DNA of 64,000 bases, taken from contig JBITNC010000001.1 of assembly GCA_050084985.1 (NCBI GenBank), positions 204,166,001 to 204,230,000 of the forward strand, read 5' to 3'. Below the pieces are notes generated by a model that worked only from the letters and a program-made list of their open reading frames with translations, searched no databases and was not told the DNA's origin. Made by a program: the position numbers and the translations under genes. This DNA comes from Nageia nagi (Eukaryota > Pinophyta). Positions 1 through 12,229 of this stretch are shown one piece after another; within the stretch, counting starts at the first letter, position 1, and the number at the start of each line of letters is the position of its first letter.

Positions 1-249
1 TGCAGAGAAACATTCATTGGGTCCTCTTCTAGGTGCATGGAGGAAAGATCAAATTCATATTGAAGAGCATTATTTTAGTGATTTTGGAGTTGGATGAGTT
101 TAAAACCTAGTATCCTAAGCACCAAGGAGGTTCAATGAATGGCATAATTCAATCCATCCCACCTTCTCTTTAGGTCTTGGCACTAGGTTTCAAGCTTAAT
201 AGATATGGGCAATGGTGGTTGGATGAGATAGAAAGGATACATTCAAGGA

Positions 250-1052
250 GAACTGAGAATGGAAGTTGGTGGCTAAGGACCAAGGGAAACCACCTTGAAG
301 ATAATAGGAAAGTGGTCAAAGATGGTGTTTCCTAGGGAGGAAAAAAGTAGAGGAGTGATGGGGGATAAATTTTGAAAGAAGAAACCAACATCACCTATGA
401 GCATGGCTCTATATAGTATTTTGATAACTCTACAATCACTCAATTAAAAATTCAACCAAGTGAACTAGAGAGAACTTGGGAAAATTTGCATGTCATGAAA
501 AGCATTAGGGTCGATCAACCCATGCTTGTTATTAAGAAAGAACTATGCATCTTTTTCACTCACACACCATCTCATTTAAGGATGGCCTACCTTTTCATCA
601 ACTTTCTCCACCATGTTTAAATCACCATAAAAAAACCAAATAGCATAGGGGAGAGATAGTGCAAGGCACCTCCAAAGTGAAATTTGAAGAGGCCCATGAT
701 TAGAAGTATAGATATTTACAATTTCAAAAGGATAGCTATCAATATAAAAAAGAATCCAAACCACCTAATTATAAGGGTCCACACCCCATGAGACCAAAAA
801 AGCTTTCCACTTTAGGGGAATCAAAGTTACTACACCTCCTTTGCCATGGTAATTACTAGTAGAAAACATGGAGCACCCAAGTCATAAGAAGGAACTAACA
901 TATTCTAGGTTAAAATTTGAGATTTTACCTTCTTGGAGGTAGAGAAAATTAATCTTATCAACATGACTAATAATCTTAGCAATCTCACTATAGACTAAGT
1001 ACTTACAAATTGGGTCCATCAACCCTTTAACATTCCAATACATAAAAATCAT
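250..1052 (-). pseudogene. LINE ORF2 apurinic/apyrimidinic-type endonuclease domain, broken
   Basis: Reading from 1052 leftwards the translation begins MIFMYWNVKG, the opening of the LINE endonuclease domain with its Asn. Then come LQEGK (catalytic Glu), NYHGKGGVV, an NIYTSNHGP segment, FFYGDLNMVE (the usual GDFNM, Asp and Asn kept) and, further left, FDHFPI in place of the usual SDHFPI. In live elements this enzyme nicks target DNA to prime reverse transcription. Several in-frame stops and at least one frame change interrupt it, so no working protein is expected. The reverse transcriptase that should follow lies outside the window. Confidence 0.75.
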
Positions 1053-1589
1053 TGGGAAAAATTGAAGTACATATCACCCTCTATCTCTTCATTGTCACTA
1101 ATATTATTGTCAAAATACTATGAATCCCCAACCTCCCCAAGGGAAGCATAAGGATTTGCAAGGAAGATGGTATGATTATTTCCTATGAATATGGTGAAGG
1201 ATCATTTCTCTTGTCGACTAGCAACTCCACTCCTAGGGGGATCATGAGATGTACTTGGTTGTATTAACACCTCTTTGTATTTGAATTCTAAACTAGCTCT
1301 GGGTGGGTTGGTGGTACTATTAGGAGTAGGAGGTAGTGAAGGAGTAATGGTTGGGGGATTCAATGGAGATTGGATGCTCCCTTGAGAAGGGTGATAATTG
1401 TATAAGGTCTAGCACCCTAACATGGGTTGCAATTTTTTTGTTGGTCATTAAAACCCATTACTCCAAAGGGTCAACACATCCATTCCTAGATTGCATGGCA
1501 TGCTACTTCCTAGTAGGTTATGAAAGAGTATTGGCTAGGGCCATGATCTCCTAGCCATAGGACTTGAATCTCCCATCCATGAGAGGGCA

Positions 1590-2340
1590 ATTTCAAATCT
1601 TGTGCTTAGTAGATTGGCACCGATAACGTGCATTCAAAAAGTTAATATAAACTAGCTTCTGATTAAAAGTGGTATTCTCAAAATTAACCACTAGATGGTC
1701 CCTAAGATCCTTAGATAAATAAATTTTTAGATAAACCCTTTTAAAGGGACAACCTCTATAAAATCTAGGTTTCTCAATGTAGATAAAAGTTCCTAATGGA
1801 GCCACAATTCTTTCTAAAAAATGTTGAATGGCTACAAGGAGTATAGGGACTTTGACCCAAATGGGTACTTCTAATAGAGCTCCTTCATCAAAAAAAAAAT
1901 CTTACATCCAACGTTGAAACATTAAGAGTGAGTTACAAACATATAGCCCATGGTCAAAAACTAACTAAGCATGGTCTTAATATGGAAACTGAGAAAGAAA
2001 AAACCCTTTCATGAGATTTTAGATACTATCAACTTTGAATCCATAAGAAGTCCAGTATTGCTACACCCAACCATGAATAATAGAGTTCATAGGAATATGA
2101 ACCAAAAACTATCCTATCAAAGTATGAATATTGAGTCAACCATAAGTAATATTGAATTCATCAAAGGGAATATCAACATTTATATTAAAGGGATTTCCTC
2201 ATTGTAAACTTTTGGGCTTCTTTGGGTACCATTGCTCCATTCAGCAACATCAACTAGAGTTGAGGTTATTGAATGGTAAAGCTCCATTAAAGGAAAAATA
2301 TTTAAGTAGTTCAAGGTAGAAGGTAAGGGCTGACATGGCT
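1590..2340 (-). pseudogene. LINE ORF1-like (DUF4283-type plus zinc-knuckle lead-in), broken
   Basis: The minus strand shows the pattern of plant LINE ORF1 proteins. A segment around 1850 reads PIWVKVPIL, like the PVWVRLPGLP step of that family. It is followed by VYLKIYLSKDLRDHLVVNFE and a stretch ending LNARYRCQ, which resembles the region just before the family's CCHC knuckle. Further upstream (2340-1990) only a weak DUF4283-like reading remains, broken by stops. The family binds the element's RNA together with ORF2 protein. Identification rests on motif order; the reading is too decayed for certainty. Confidence 0.6.
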
Positions 2341-2479
2341 CTAAGAGCTAAGGGAAATAATGCCTCTCATATAACTTCTAGTACAATGTGATCCCCGAGG
2401 TAAGTTTAGCTCATGCACCAACTAAAAAAAACCCTAGTAGAGAAAAAAATGATTATATCTACAACATGAGAAATTTTCA

Positions 2480-3236
2480 AAATAATAATTAGAGCCAATA
2501 AAAAATTAAATAAAATAAATATATTCATGAAAAAACTATAAAAAATATCATGAATAATCTTTAGTGTCTTAGGTATGTTTTTCTAAAATAATTTTAATAT
2601 ATATTTTAATTTAGGTCCAATTATGCTTGATAAACATGATGGGGTATGGTCTTGAAACTATATTTTTTAAATAGTGGGTTTCATATTTATGTAGTAATTT
2701 TTTATTTTTTTGGAATTATGAAAAACATTATATATGTGAACAATTTCAATACAATTCTTTACAAGTTAAAAAAAAATAAAGAAATGATAAGCTTGGGTCA
2801 AATTATGCTTGACAGATAAGAGCACTTTTTGAAATGATAATAAGGGATGATAAAATATTAATAAAAAATATCATGAGAAAATTACAAAACATAATCCTAC
2901 ACAATATTTAGTGTCTTATATATCTTTACTAAAAATGATTTAAAAAAATATTATAATTCATGTCCAATTATGCTTACCGGACATAATGAGGTATGGTCAA
3001 CAAAACTATATTTTTTAAAGAGTGGTTTGTAAACATGCCAATCAAATATTAATTTATATCATTTGGATATTGGAATAAATTACAAATTTAAAAACTAAAC
3101 TTTGAGAACTTCATTTTTACTAAGTGATCTTTATCAAGATTTAGACTCTAAGAGTTTTAAATTTTGAGATCAAGTGTGATAAAACCTAAAAATTAAGAAA
3201 AATACTTCCACTTTTTGGCCAAAAGTAGGACTCATC
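2480..3236 (+). repeat. Left arm of a large inverted repeat
   Basis: This AT-rich stretch reappears as reverse complement at about 4337-5100. Landmarks pair in mirrored order: ATTATGCTT motifs near 2613, 2799 and 2962 match AGCATAAT-like motifs near 4940, 4765 and 4599, and the segment near 3206-3236 matches 4337-4367. The arm is itself built of roughly 160-190 bp tandem units carrying that motif. No coding potential is seen. Confidence 0.75.
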
Positions 3237-4163
3237 TTCTTGAATTTACCCTAAGATACTAATAAATAATAATACATTAAATAATAATATATTTGACATT
3301 GTAATGAGTTTTTGATCTCTTCAATTCACCATTACATTTCAACAAAGATCATCCTCATTCTTTCTAAAGATTCGACCACCATGGATTGCATCTTTAATGT
3401 TGAATTCATAACTCTATTTATCATGGTTTTCTCTTATTTTAGTATTTTGAGAGTGTATTATTACTAGAAACCTTTTGGATCTAACCACAACTTGATTGTG
3501 GTTTTCACATTTAATGGGTTTTTATATGGCATGAAATTCCTCTTCCATGAATGATATGCTCCTCACTATATGATATAGCCATAGGCTTTCTTCCATAGCT
3601 ACTTTTGAGGGAGCTTATCATGTGGAAGGGTAAATATAGTGGCTTGGTAAAGTAAAAAACTCACTTATAATAGGACAATAGATAATTCATGTCACTTTCT
3701 AGGTGGTAATGGATTACTCTTTTAGGAATCCCATTGTAAGATTCACATTACTTGGCTAGTAGCATATTCTTACTATAGGATTCATATTTCCTATCTAGTT
3801 GCAAGATTTCCATTATAGGATTCATGTTGCCTTTTGATTCTTGTTGTAGGATTCACTACTTTATGACTAGTAGCATATTCTCATTTTGGGATTTGCTCTA
3901 TAATGTTCAATACTACCAGATTGAAATTGAATTCTTCTTGTGTGGTTCACTACTATCAAACTGCTAGCAGATACTAATCATTTGATAATTTATTTATTTT
4001 AATAAGTTTTTTTTTAATATTTATGAAATACTAATAAAGGTGAAATCAACATTTAACATCATTCAAATACTTAATTGATATATATATATATATATATACA
4101 TATACTTATGGACTTGATCTTTTATAGGTCTTGAAATTAATGGGTTTAAAAGAAAATTAAAAG
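3237..4163. other. Loop between inverted-repeat arms, non-coding
   Basis: About 0.9 kb of AT-rich sequence with no recognisable gene. Between about 3710 and 3960 a loose repeat of the phrase 'TAGGATTCA' recurs every 40-70 bp. A short (TA)n run sits at 4078-4098. No transposase or terminal repeat was recognised in the loop. Confidence 0.5.
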
Positions 4164-5100
<937 letters not shown>

Positions 5101-5218
5101 TTATTTAACTTGTGAAGAATTATATGCAAATTATGCATATATATTTATTTTTTAAAATTCCAAAAAATCAAAAATTATTAAGCAAATACAAAAACCAAGC
5201 CATTCCTAAGACTCCCTC

Positions 5219-5219
<1 letters not shown>

Positions 5220-5292
<73 letters not shown>

Positions 5293-5296
5293 GTAT
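5220..5296. repeat. (AT)n microsatellite with a short (GTAT)n tail
   Basis: About 60 bp of pure AT dinucleotides followed by four GTAT-type units. Confidence 0.97.
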
Positions 5297-5993
5297 ATAG
5301 TACTAAAGTATTTGTTGGGAGGTAAATCTTTCTTCTTACTCGATGATTGTTGTAAGATGATCAAGATGAGAAAGCAACCTAGCAATGAGTAAGAACATGT
5401 TACTAAAATCCTCTTGTAAGGACTGATACCCACGGTTTCTCATGAAGCTTGTGTCATTAATACAAGATTTAAACATATGTAGGTATTGTTTGGGAATAAT
5501 CTGAGTGGTGTAGTATGATGAGATTTTTAATTACTTGTAAATGAGATGTTGCTAATCTCCTCAATGAACATCTCATTGTATCTTATAATTAGGAAGTGAT
5601 CAATCTCAAATCATGAGATGATATTCCAATTTTACATGTTTAACTAAATCAAAGAAGAACTCAAGTGTTCTTAATTAGGAGGGAATAGAACTTGCACTTT
5701 TAATGTCAATCTAGGATTCAATTTAAAAGGTATAGTGCTTTGTATGATCCAATATAATTCCTTGGATTTGCTGAGTAATTTTATTCCTAAAGAGTGTGAA
5801 ATACTTGAAAAGACATATTGAAATGGAAAATGAAACATAAAACTAGAAAATGGATGTGCTACAAAATATCCTATAAAAATGCAAATATTTCACAATACTT
5901 CCTAAAAATGAATAAAATTGTAACTAATAGCAAAAACTAATCTAATTCCTAACCATGGGGGGAAGGGAATTTAGGGACTAATTAACCTTGGTG
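5297..5993. other. Unassigned AT-rich sequence left of element A
   Basis: No coding, tRNA or repeat-end signature was recognised. It ends in GGCCC, the 5-bp target duplicated by the Athila-like insertion. Its continuation is the 18001 side and then, across element 0, the 60633 side. Together these give roughly 1.4 kb of the pre-insertion sequence. Confidence 0.5.
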
Positions 5994-5998
5994 GGCCC

Positions 5999-7251
5999 TA
6001 ATGAGACTCAAAATGGTCTCATTTTTGATGCATTTATTTAATATGTTAAGGACATTCGGAACACTATTATGCCTTGAATGATATTACCAATTGTTATAAA
6101 CTATCTAATTTAATGTTGAATGCATATTTGTTTGATCTTTCATTTATTAGTGTTATTTGTAATTTTGATGCATGAAAATTACTATTTATGTTTGAATAAT
6201 GTTTACTAAGCACATATTCTAATTCCTCATAAGAATAATGGCTACAAGTATCAAGTTTCTAGCTCTAGAGTAATCTGATTGAGAGCTCCAGAAAATGACT
6301 TAAGTCTAGCTCCAGAAAGCAACTTAAGTCTGGCTCCAGAAACTGACTTAAGTCTAGCATTAGAAAGCAACTTAAGTTTGGCTCCAGAAACTATTTCTAG
6401 GCTCAGTTCTAGAAACCATGGCTCCAAAAAGGCTCCTAAATTATAGCTCCAAAAAGGTTCCTAAAATGTAGCTCCAGAAAGGTTCCTAAAATGTAGCTCC
6501 AGAAAGGCTCCTGAATTATAGCTCCAAAAATATAGAAGAATCAGATGCACAAAGTTAAGATGATAGCTACATCAAAGATAGAGAAGAAACATGGATCAGT
6601 TAGAAAAATTAGAGGAGCCAGAGAAGAAGTCAAGTAGACTTATTTCAATTTGGAACTAGTATTAAGGACAAAGTAACTAATTCTATTCTAGACTTGATCT
6701 TTGTAGAATTATCTCCATAATATTAGCAAACAGTGTAGGATAAGATGGATTGTATGACCCAAATGAATAGGTCAAGTAGGATATATTTAGAATGTTTAGT
6801 TAAAAAGCATTAATGAGTCTATTAGAATAAATAAGAGACTTTGTGATAGAAAAAGGGAGCTAGTTTTTGTAATCAAATTGTATCAGTTTGTTTGGAAAAT
6901 CAGTAAAAAAGTGTGATAGTTCTTCAACATTGTGTTTAATTATGAGTCTCTATTGGGAAGAGGGGGCCCACTCCTACTGGTTGAGGTCTCTTATTTGTTT
7001 TCATGTCAATTTCCAATTTTCTATAAGTATTTGATATCAGCTTAGTGTGAGTGTTTAACTCCATTTCCTTTAGTTTACTACAACTTTATCTTTCTAGTTT
7101 AATTCCTACAAGTTTGAATTTAACATTGTTGTGTGATTGCAATTTGAATTTTTCAAATAGAACAAGGGATAAAATAGAGTCCTCAATTGCATATAGCCTT
7201 GTACACCAACTCAGGATTGACAAAATTAAATGATGAATTGATGCCTCATCA
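5999..7251 (+). repeat. Element A 5' LTR
   Basis: Matches 16767-17995 along its whole length with scattered substitutions. U3 holds a regular GCTCCAGAAA array (see next entry). A short conserved ORF near the 3' end of both LTRs (7051-7233, 17795-17977) reflects shared sequence and is not a gene. Confidence 0.92.
6285..6530 (+). repeat. 24/25-bp tandem array of GCTCCAGAAA motifs in U3
   Basis: The motif or a close variant starts at 6285, 6309, 6333, 6357 and 6381 (exactly 24 bp apart), then at 6421, 6446, 6471, 6496 and 6521 (exactly 25 bp apart). A perfect TTCTAGAAAC lies between them at 6407-6416. The 3' LTR keeps the spacing (17053, 17077, 17101, 17125; 17215, 17240, 17265). The position in U3 suggests a promoter-proximal regulatory array; the factor is unknown. 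Confidence 0.85.
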
Positions 7252-7255
7252 TTTT

Positions 7256-7274
7256 TGGCACCGTTGTCAGGGAA
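7256..7274 (+). other. Element A primer-binding site, tRNA-Asp type
   Basis: The sequence TGGCACCGTTGTCAGGGA starts four bases after the 5' LTR. It matches the complement of the plant tRNA-Asp 3' end (from memory TGGCGCCGTTGCCGGGGA), with three differences that are all C-to-T or G-to-A. Minus-strand synthesis would start here. Confidence 0.8.
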
Positions 7275-7467
7275 GGTGTTAGTTAGGACTGGTGATAACA
7301 ATTCTTGTAGTAGGACTCCTACTAGTACCATATTAGAAATTATGTGCAACCATGTTTCCTCAAAGGGGATCTTTGAGTGGTCTCGAGTAGTAGCCATACA
7401 AGAGTTCTTCGATCAAACTATTTTGAACTTACTTAGATTTGTTTTCAAAGTTGATTATTTAGAATGA

Positions 7468-9640
7468 ATGAATAGACCTAGAGATGAGAGGGGGAGATTT
7501 ATTAGTAGTAGAGGTAGGAGTAGTAGAGGTAGAGGTCACACTCCAATAAGACCCCCCCAAAGAAGACCTATTGATTTAGGTAGAGCTACCTCATCACAGT
7601 AAGCTAAAATTGTTGAGGAAAGTCCTAATGTTGTTGAGCAATATTTATCAGCTAAAACTAAAGAAGATTCATAGTCACACTCATCAAAAGAATAAGATCC
7701 TAAACATCTTGAAGAAGAAATAATTGAAGAAAAAGCTCTTGAACAATCTACAAAAGTTGGTGTTCTAGAAAATCAAGTATAGGAATCTATTTTTAGCAGT
7801 CCAAAACCAAGAAGATTTGTAAGATTTTCTAAAGTTTCTTCACCATTACACATCTAGATTCCTTTAAGTGATACAGATTCTAAAGCTAAAAGGGAAGAAG
7901 CAAAAAGGCCTTTTGGAATTTTTAGTGAAACAAGCTTCTTTCCTAAAAATTTGAAAGCAACTTTTGTCAATCCATTCTATACTATGTTAGGAGGTACAGG
8001 TAGTACTACTTCTACTGGAGGTAGTCGTGGAGGAGGAGCAAATCCACAAAATCCAAATAGGACCTTCTCTTTTCCTATCCTACTTGCTCCAGGATTTGAT
8101 GCCCCAATGAAGAATATTTCACCATCAGTGTTACCCAACTTTAGAGGTCTTCCAAATGAGGATCCTGATCAATTCTTATTTGAATTTAAAATCATATGTA
8201 AGACATATGATTATGAATTGGATAATCAAAAGTTAAAACTCTTTTCTTCTACCTTGAATGATAATGCAATGAGATGGTTCATGGGACTTACAACAGATTC
8301 TATCACCACTTGGGTAGAAATGGAAAAATTATTTCTGGAGAAGTATCAAGAGTATTGTAGAGTCAAGGATAGGAAAGATGAGCTATTTAGAATCAAGCAA
8401 GAAGAAATAGAAAGCTTAGAGGATTATTTGGATCAATTCCTTTTTGTGCAAAAAAGGGTAGGAACTAACCTTGATCTTGATTTTGTTAAGACAATATTTC
8501 TGAGAGGATTGTTAGAATCATCCCTTGATGTTTTGAATCTAATGGGAAGAGGAAATATCTATACATTAGATTTGGATGAGATCATTGAGCTATGCATAAA
8601 TTACTCAAGGACCAGAACTCCTACTTGCAAGATGAAACTTCACACTAAGGATGGTGCGGTTAGTGAACTTATTGAAGAATTGGCCAATTTCAAAACTAAC
8701 ATTTTGTTGGAATTGAACCAATTAAAGGGAGTAATAAATAAGGTAGCTAAAGCAAAAGATCCATAAGACTCTCAAGACTCATTAGCTATCTATTGTCAAA
8801 GGTGTAATAAGAAGCATGCACTTCATGAATGTCCTCTCAATAAGATAGAAATATGTGGATTATGTCAGCAAAATCATAAGATAGATGACTGTGAATGTTT
8901 AACAATAGCCCAAATGTCATTAGCAAGTATGACAAGAGATGCAAGCTATGTTGCACCAAGAGGAAACAATAATTTTCAAGGCTCCACAAGGCCTTATTTT
9001 CAACCTTGGTGGAATATGCAGTTTCCACCTAGTATGATGCCATATCCTCCATGGATGTCAAATCAAGATTGGACAGAATCTGATCAAAATCAATAGTGGG
9101 GAGGACCATGGAATAATCACTCTAGTTGGAATCAGTCCAATTGGAATCAATAAAGTTAGCCAAATTGGAATCAAGGAAATCAGCCAAGTTGGAATCAAGG
9201 AAGTCAATTTAGTTGGAACCAAGGAAATCAACAAAGAAAATGGAGTCAAAATACTCAACAATAATAAGCATTATTACTAGGACTAGCTCAAACAAGTTAA
9301 GGCCAAATACCACCAAAATAGCCTGCACTTCCAGCTCAACCTATTCCAAATCCCAACAATAGGCAAGCCACCTATCAAATTGATCAAAATGATACTACCT
9401 CAATTAATGCCATACAATGTGATGAGATTCAACTAAGATCTAGAAGGAAGATAATAGAATCTACTCCACCAGTAAAAATAATAGATTTGGATCCACCAAT
9501 AACCATAGAGGTAAATAATGAAGAATCTGAACACACTATTGAAAGTCCAACCCAAAAAGTGGTCCAAAAGTAAAAGGAAGAATAGATTCCATATCCTAAA
9601 AGATTAGTAATCAAACCAATTGGAAAGAGTCTAAATTACT
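7468..9640 (+). pseudogene. gag: Element A gag polyprotein, broken
   Basis: The frame opens with ATG at 7468 and an Arg/Gly-rich N terminus (RGRFISSRGRSSRGRGH). The retrotransposon gag (capsid) domain lies at about 8120-8500 inside an open stretch from 7951 to 8766 (FRGLPNEDPDQFLFEF, AMRWFMGL). Two zinc knuckles of the unusual form CX2CX3HX4C follow at 8794-8832 and 8854-8892, then a Trp-Asn-Gln tandem repeat (9110-9245). Gag would build the cytoplasmic particle and bind RNA. About a dozen TAA/TAG stops interrupt the frame, nearly all explicable as CAA or CAG changed by C-to-T. A frameshift near 9640 leads toward protease. Confidence 0.85.
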
Positions 9641-9649
9641 TAGAGAATT

Positions 9650-10260
9650 AAAAAAGCTCAATATATCCATTCCAATGTTACAAGCAATTCAAGAAGTTCT
9701 AGAATTAAACAAGCTTGTGAAAGAGTTATGCATTAGAAAAGGAGGGAGAAAGAGGAAAATTTATCTAGAAACCATTCATGTAGATGGTAAGGTAGCTAAC
9801 TACTATCTGGTAAGATAATTAATCCCAAGTATGGAGATCTTGGTACTCTAATTATCATAGTATATATTAAAGGAATCAAAATTCCATATGTATTGATTGA
9901 CTTGGGAGCAGTAATTAATGTTATATCTATAGACTTGATAGAGGAATTATCATTATTAGAGATTAGACCAACAACAATAATTTTACAATTGGCAGATCAG
10001 TCTACAACTACACTAGAAGGAGTAAAAGATGATGTATAAATCACTATTGATTCATAGGAATATCTAGCAAATTTTTTGATATTAAAGATAAAAGGAAATA
10101 ATGGATATCCTATAATCTTAGGTGGACCATGGTTAGCAACTGTAATAGCATTTATCAACTATAGATCTAGAGATATGACAATTTCTAATGGACAACATAT
10201 GAAAACTATCTCTTTGTATCCTCCTGCTCAATCTACTCTTGAGTACCAAGGATAGTTGTG
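9650..10260 (+). pseudogene. Element A retroviral-type aspartic protease, broken
   Basis: After a linker in a shifted frame, the translation reads YVLIDLGAVINVIS at about 9888-9930, where the active site should read D-S/T-G. Here the Ser codon has become Leu (GAC TTG GGA at 9899-9907). The second part, IILGGPWLATVIAF near 10115-10150, matches the ILGRPWL block that closes such proteases. The enzyme normally matures Gag-Pol. The lost Ser and the stops (for example 10037 and 10253) make this copy inactive. Confidence 0.75.
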
Positions 10261-10399
10261 GATTGATGAACTTGAACTTGATGGAGTTGAAACATTTGTA
10301 GCCTTGGCCATAATTGCAATTCAGGAACATGTGGAAGAACTGGAAGAAAGTCTTGAAGAAATAAGTTGTGAACAACAAATGGGAGAGCTAAAAGAAGAA

Positions 10400-12200
10400 G
10401 ACCAAACTTCATCATTAGTAAGTTTTCAAGATGTCTTTAACATACCAATTGATGGTCAGACTCACATTTTGTTAGCATTCAGATGTCCACTTACCCATAT
10501 TATGCCAAAAGGAGAAGCTTTTACAGAAAGGACAAAAGTATTTCATTCATTATTCCCACATCATTATCCTTTGAATTCACTAGTTCAACTTCTGGATCAA
10601 AGCAATTTAATTTCATCAAGAATGAAATTAGTTTAGATCTTGCCTGGAAAGACACTCAACATAAGTAGCTGGCTAACTTCACAAGAAGAAGAAGACACAA
10701 TCAAAATGCTGAGAGCTCACACAAGAGCATTTGCTTGGGACTACTTAGACATGAAAGGTATTCATCCTGACATTTGTACTCATCATATTTATATAGATGA
10801 TTCTAAGCTTGTAAACTAACATCCTAGGAGAATAAACCCATCTCTTAAAGATATTATGAAAATAGAAATAGAAAATTTGTTGAAAGTAGATTTTATCTAT
10901 CCTATTTTTTATGATGGGTTTCACCTCTAGTGTTGGTACCAAAGAAAAATGGAAAGTGGAGAGTCTATGTAGACTATAGAGCCTTGAACAAAGCCACTCA
11001 CAAGGATCATTTTCCCTTACCATTTATAGATTAGGTGTTGGATAATTTGGTTGGGAAGAAGTACTTTTCATTTCTATATGGGTTTAGTGGTTATAATCAG
11101 ATAAAGATTGCAATAGAAGATCAAGAGAAAACCACTTTTACTTGTCCATGGAGAACATTTGCTTATAAAGTTCTACCTTTTGGGTTGTGTAATGCACCTA
11201 CAACTTTTCAAAGAGCTATTCTTGCCATATTTTTAGATTTGACTAATGATTGTGTGGAGTTTTATATGGATGACTTCATAGTCTATGGCAACACATTTAA
11301 AGAAGCATTGAAAAATCTAGAAAAAGTGTTGGTAAAGATGTGAAGAACATAATTTGTCTCTCAATTTTTAGAAATATTTTATGATGGTACAAGAGGGAAT
11401 TATACTGGGACACCATATACCAACTTAAGTAATTCATGTAGATCCAAAGAAAGTAGAAATCATTAAACAACTTCCAGTTCCAAAAACTTAGACAGATGTT
11501 AGAAGCTTCCTAGGATATGCTGGTTATTATAGAAGATTTATCTAAAATTTTAGTAAGATTACAGCTCCTCTCTTTGCATTACTACATAAGGACATATATT
11601 TTGAATGGATAGCTGATTGTGAAGTAGCTTTTGAGTCTATCAAAGATAAATTGGTGATAACTCCAATTTTGAGAGGACCAAATTGGAGCCTTCCTTTCCA
11701 CATCCATACTAATGCCTCCAATTATGCTATTGGAGTAGTTTTGGGACAAGAGGAATAAGATAAGTCTCACTATGCCATTTACCATATTAGCAAGAATTTG
11801 GTAGGAGTTGAAAGAAATTACACTACCATAGAAAAAGAATTTTTGGTAGTAGTATACACCATAAATAAGTTTAGACATTATATTACTAGATATCAAGTGT
11901 TTGTACACACTGACCATGCTGTAATTAAATATCTGATGAACAAGCCAGTAGTAAGTGGAAGGATAATCAGATGGTTATTACTTTTGCAAGAATTCAATTT
12001 TATAATTATTGATAAACCTAGTAAAGCTAATGTGGTGGTAGACTTCTTATCTAGATTGAATATGGATAGAACTAATGATCTTGTGGAGGAATCTTTTCCA
12101 AATGAAAAACTTTTTGCTATCTCAGTACAATCTCCTTGGTTTACAGATATAGCAAACTATATTTTCATAGGTAAAACTCCTCCACATTACTCTCCAAAAT
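10400..12200 (+). pseudogene. Element A reverse transcriptase and RNase H, broken
   Basis: The RT reading starts near 10727 with AFAWDYLDMKGIHPDI and passes [20 protein letters not shown] across a frame change. It continues in an open stretch 11035-11343 with [27 protein letters not shown] and the catalytic YMDDF, so the Asp pair is intact. RNase H follows at about 11690-12060. There HTNASNYAIG shows the first catalytic Asp turned to Asn (11711-11713), while the TIEKEF Glu and HTDHAV Asp are kept. These domains copy the RNA into DNA. Several stops and at least two frame changes separate the blocks. The wording is close to the Athila/Tat group. Confidence 0.88.
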
Positions 12201-12229
12201 AGAAAAAGGGTCTGATAAAAGAAAGTGCA

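Larger units (their letters stand above)
1..2440 (-). mobile_element. Decayed L1-type plant LINE, 5' portion
   Basis: On the minus strand an ORF1-like nucleic-acid-binding region (about 2340-1590) is followed by the endonuclease domain of ORF2 (about 1052-250), the normal order of plant L1-type LINEs. The element continues past the left edge, so reverse transcriptase, 3' end and poly(A) tail are not visible. Both regions carry stops and frame changes, so this is an old dead copy. The outer 5' limit near 2440 is a guess: coding-like sequence fades there and the neighbouring inverted repeat begins. No target duplication can be tested with one end missing. Confidence 0.75.

Noticed and set aside
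1971-2207. Plus-strand 78-residue ORF
   Set aside because: Shadow of the minus-strand LINE ORF1 region; no domain.
5112-5433. ORFs with YIYIYI runs on both strands
   Set aside because: Artefacts of the (AT)n run at 5220-5281.
5994-6003. Element A borders at TGAG/CTCA with CCTAA and TTAGG flanks
   Set aside because: Those flanks are not direct repeats. Moving the borders three bases out gives GGCCC on both sides and matches the inner LTR ends TGGTGAG and CTCATCA.
7051-7233. Conserved 60-residue ORF present in both LTRs of element A
   Set aside because: Conservation is due to LTR identity by descent; no domain, and the ATG has no special context.
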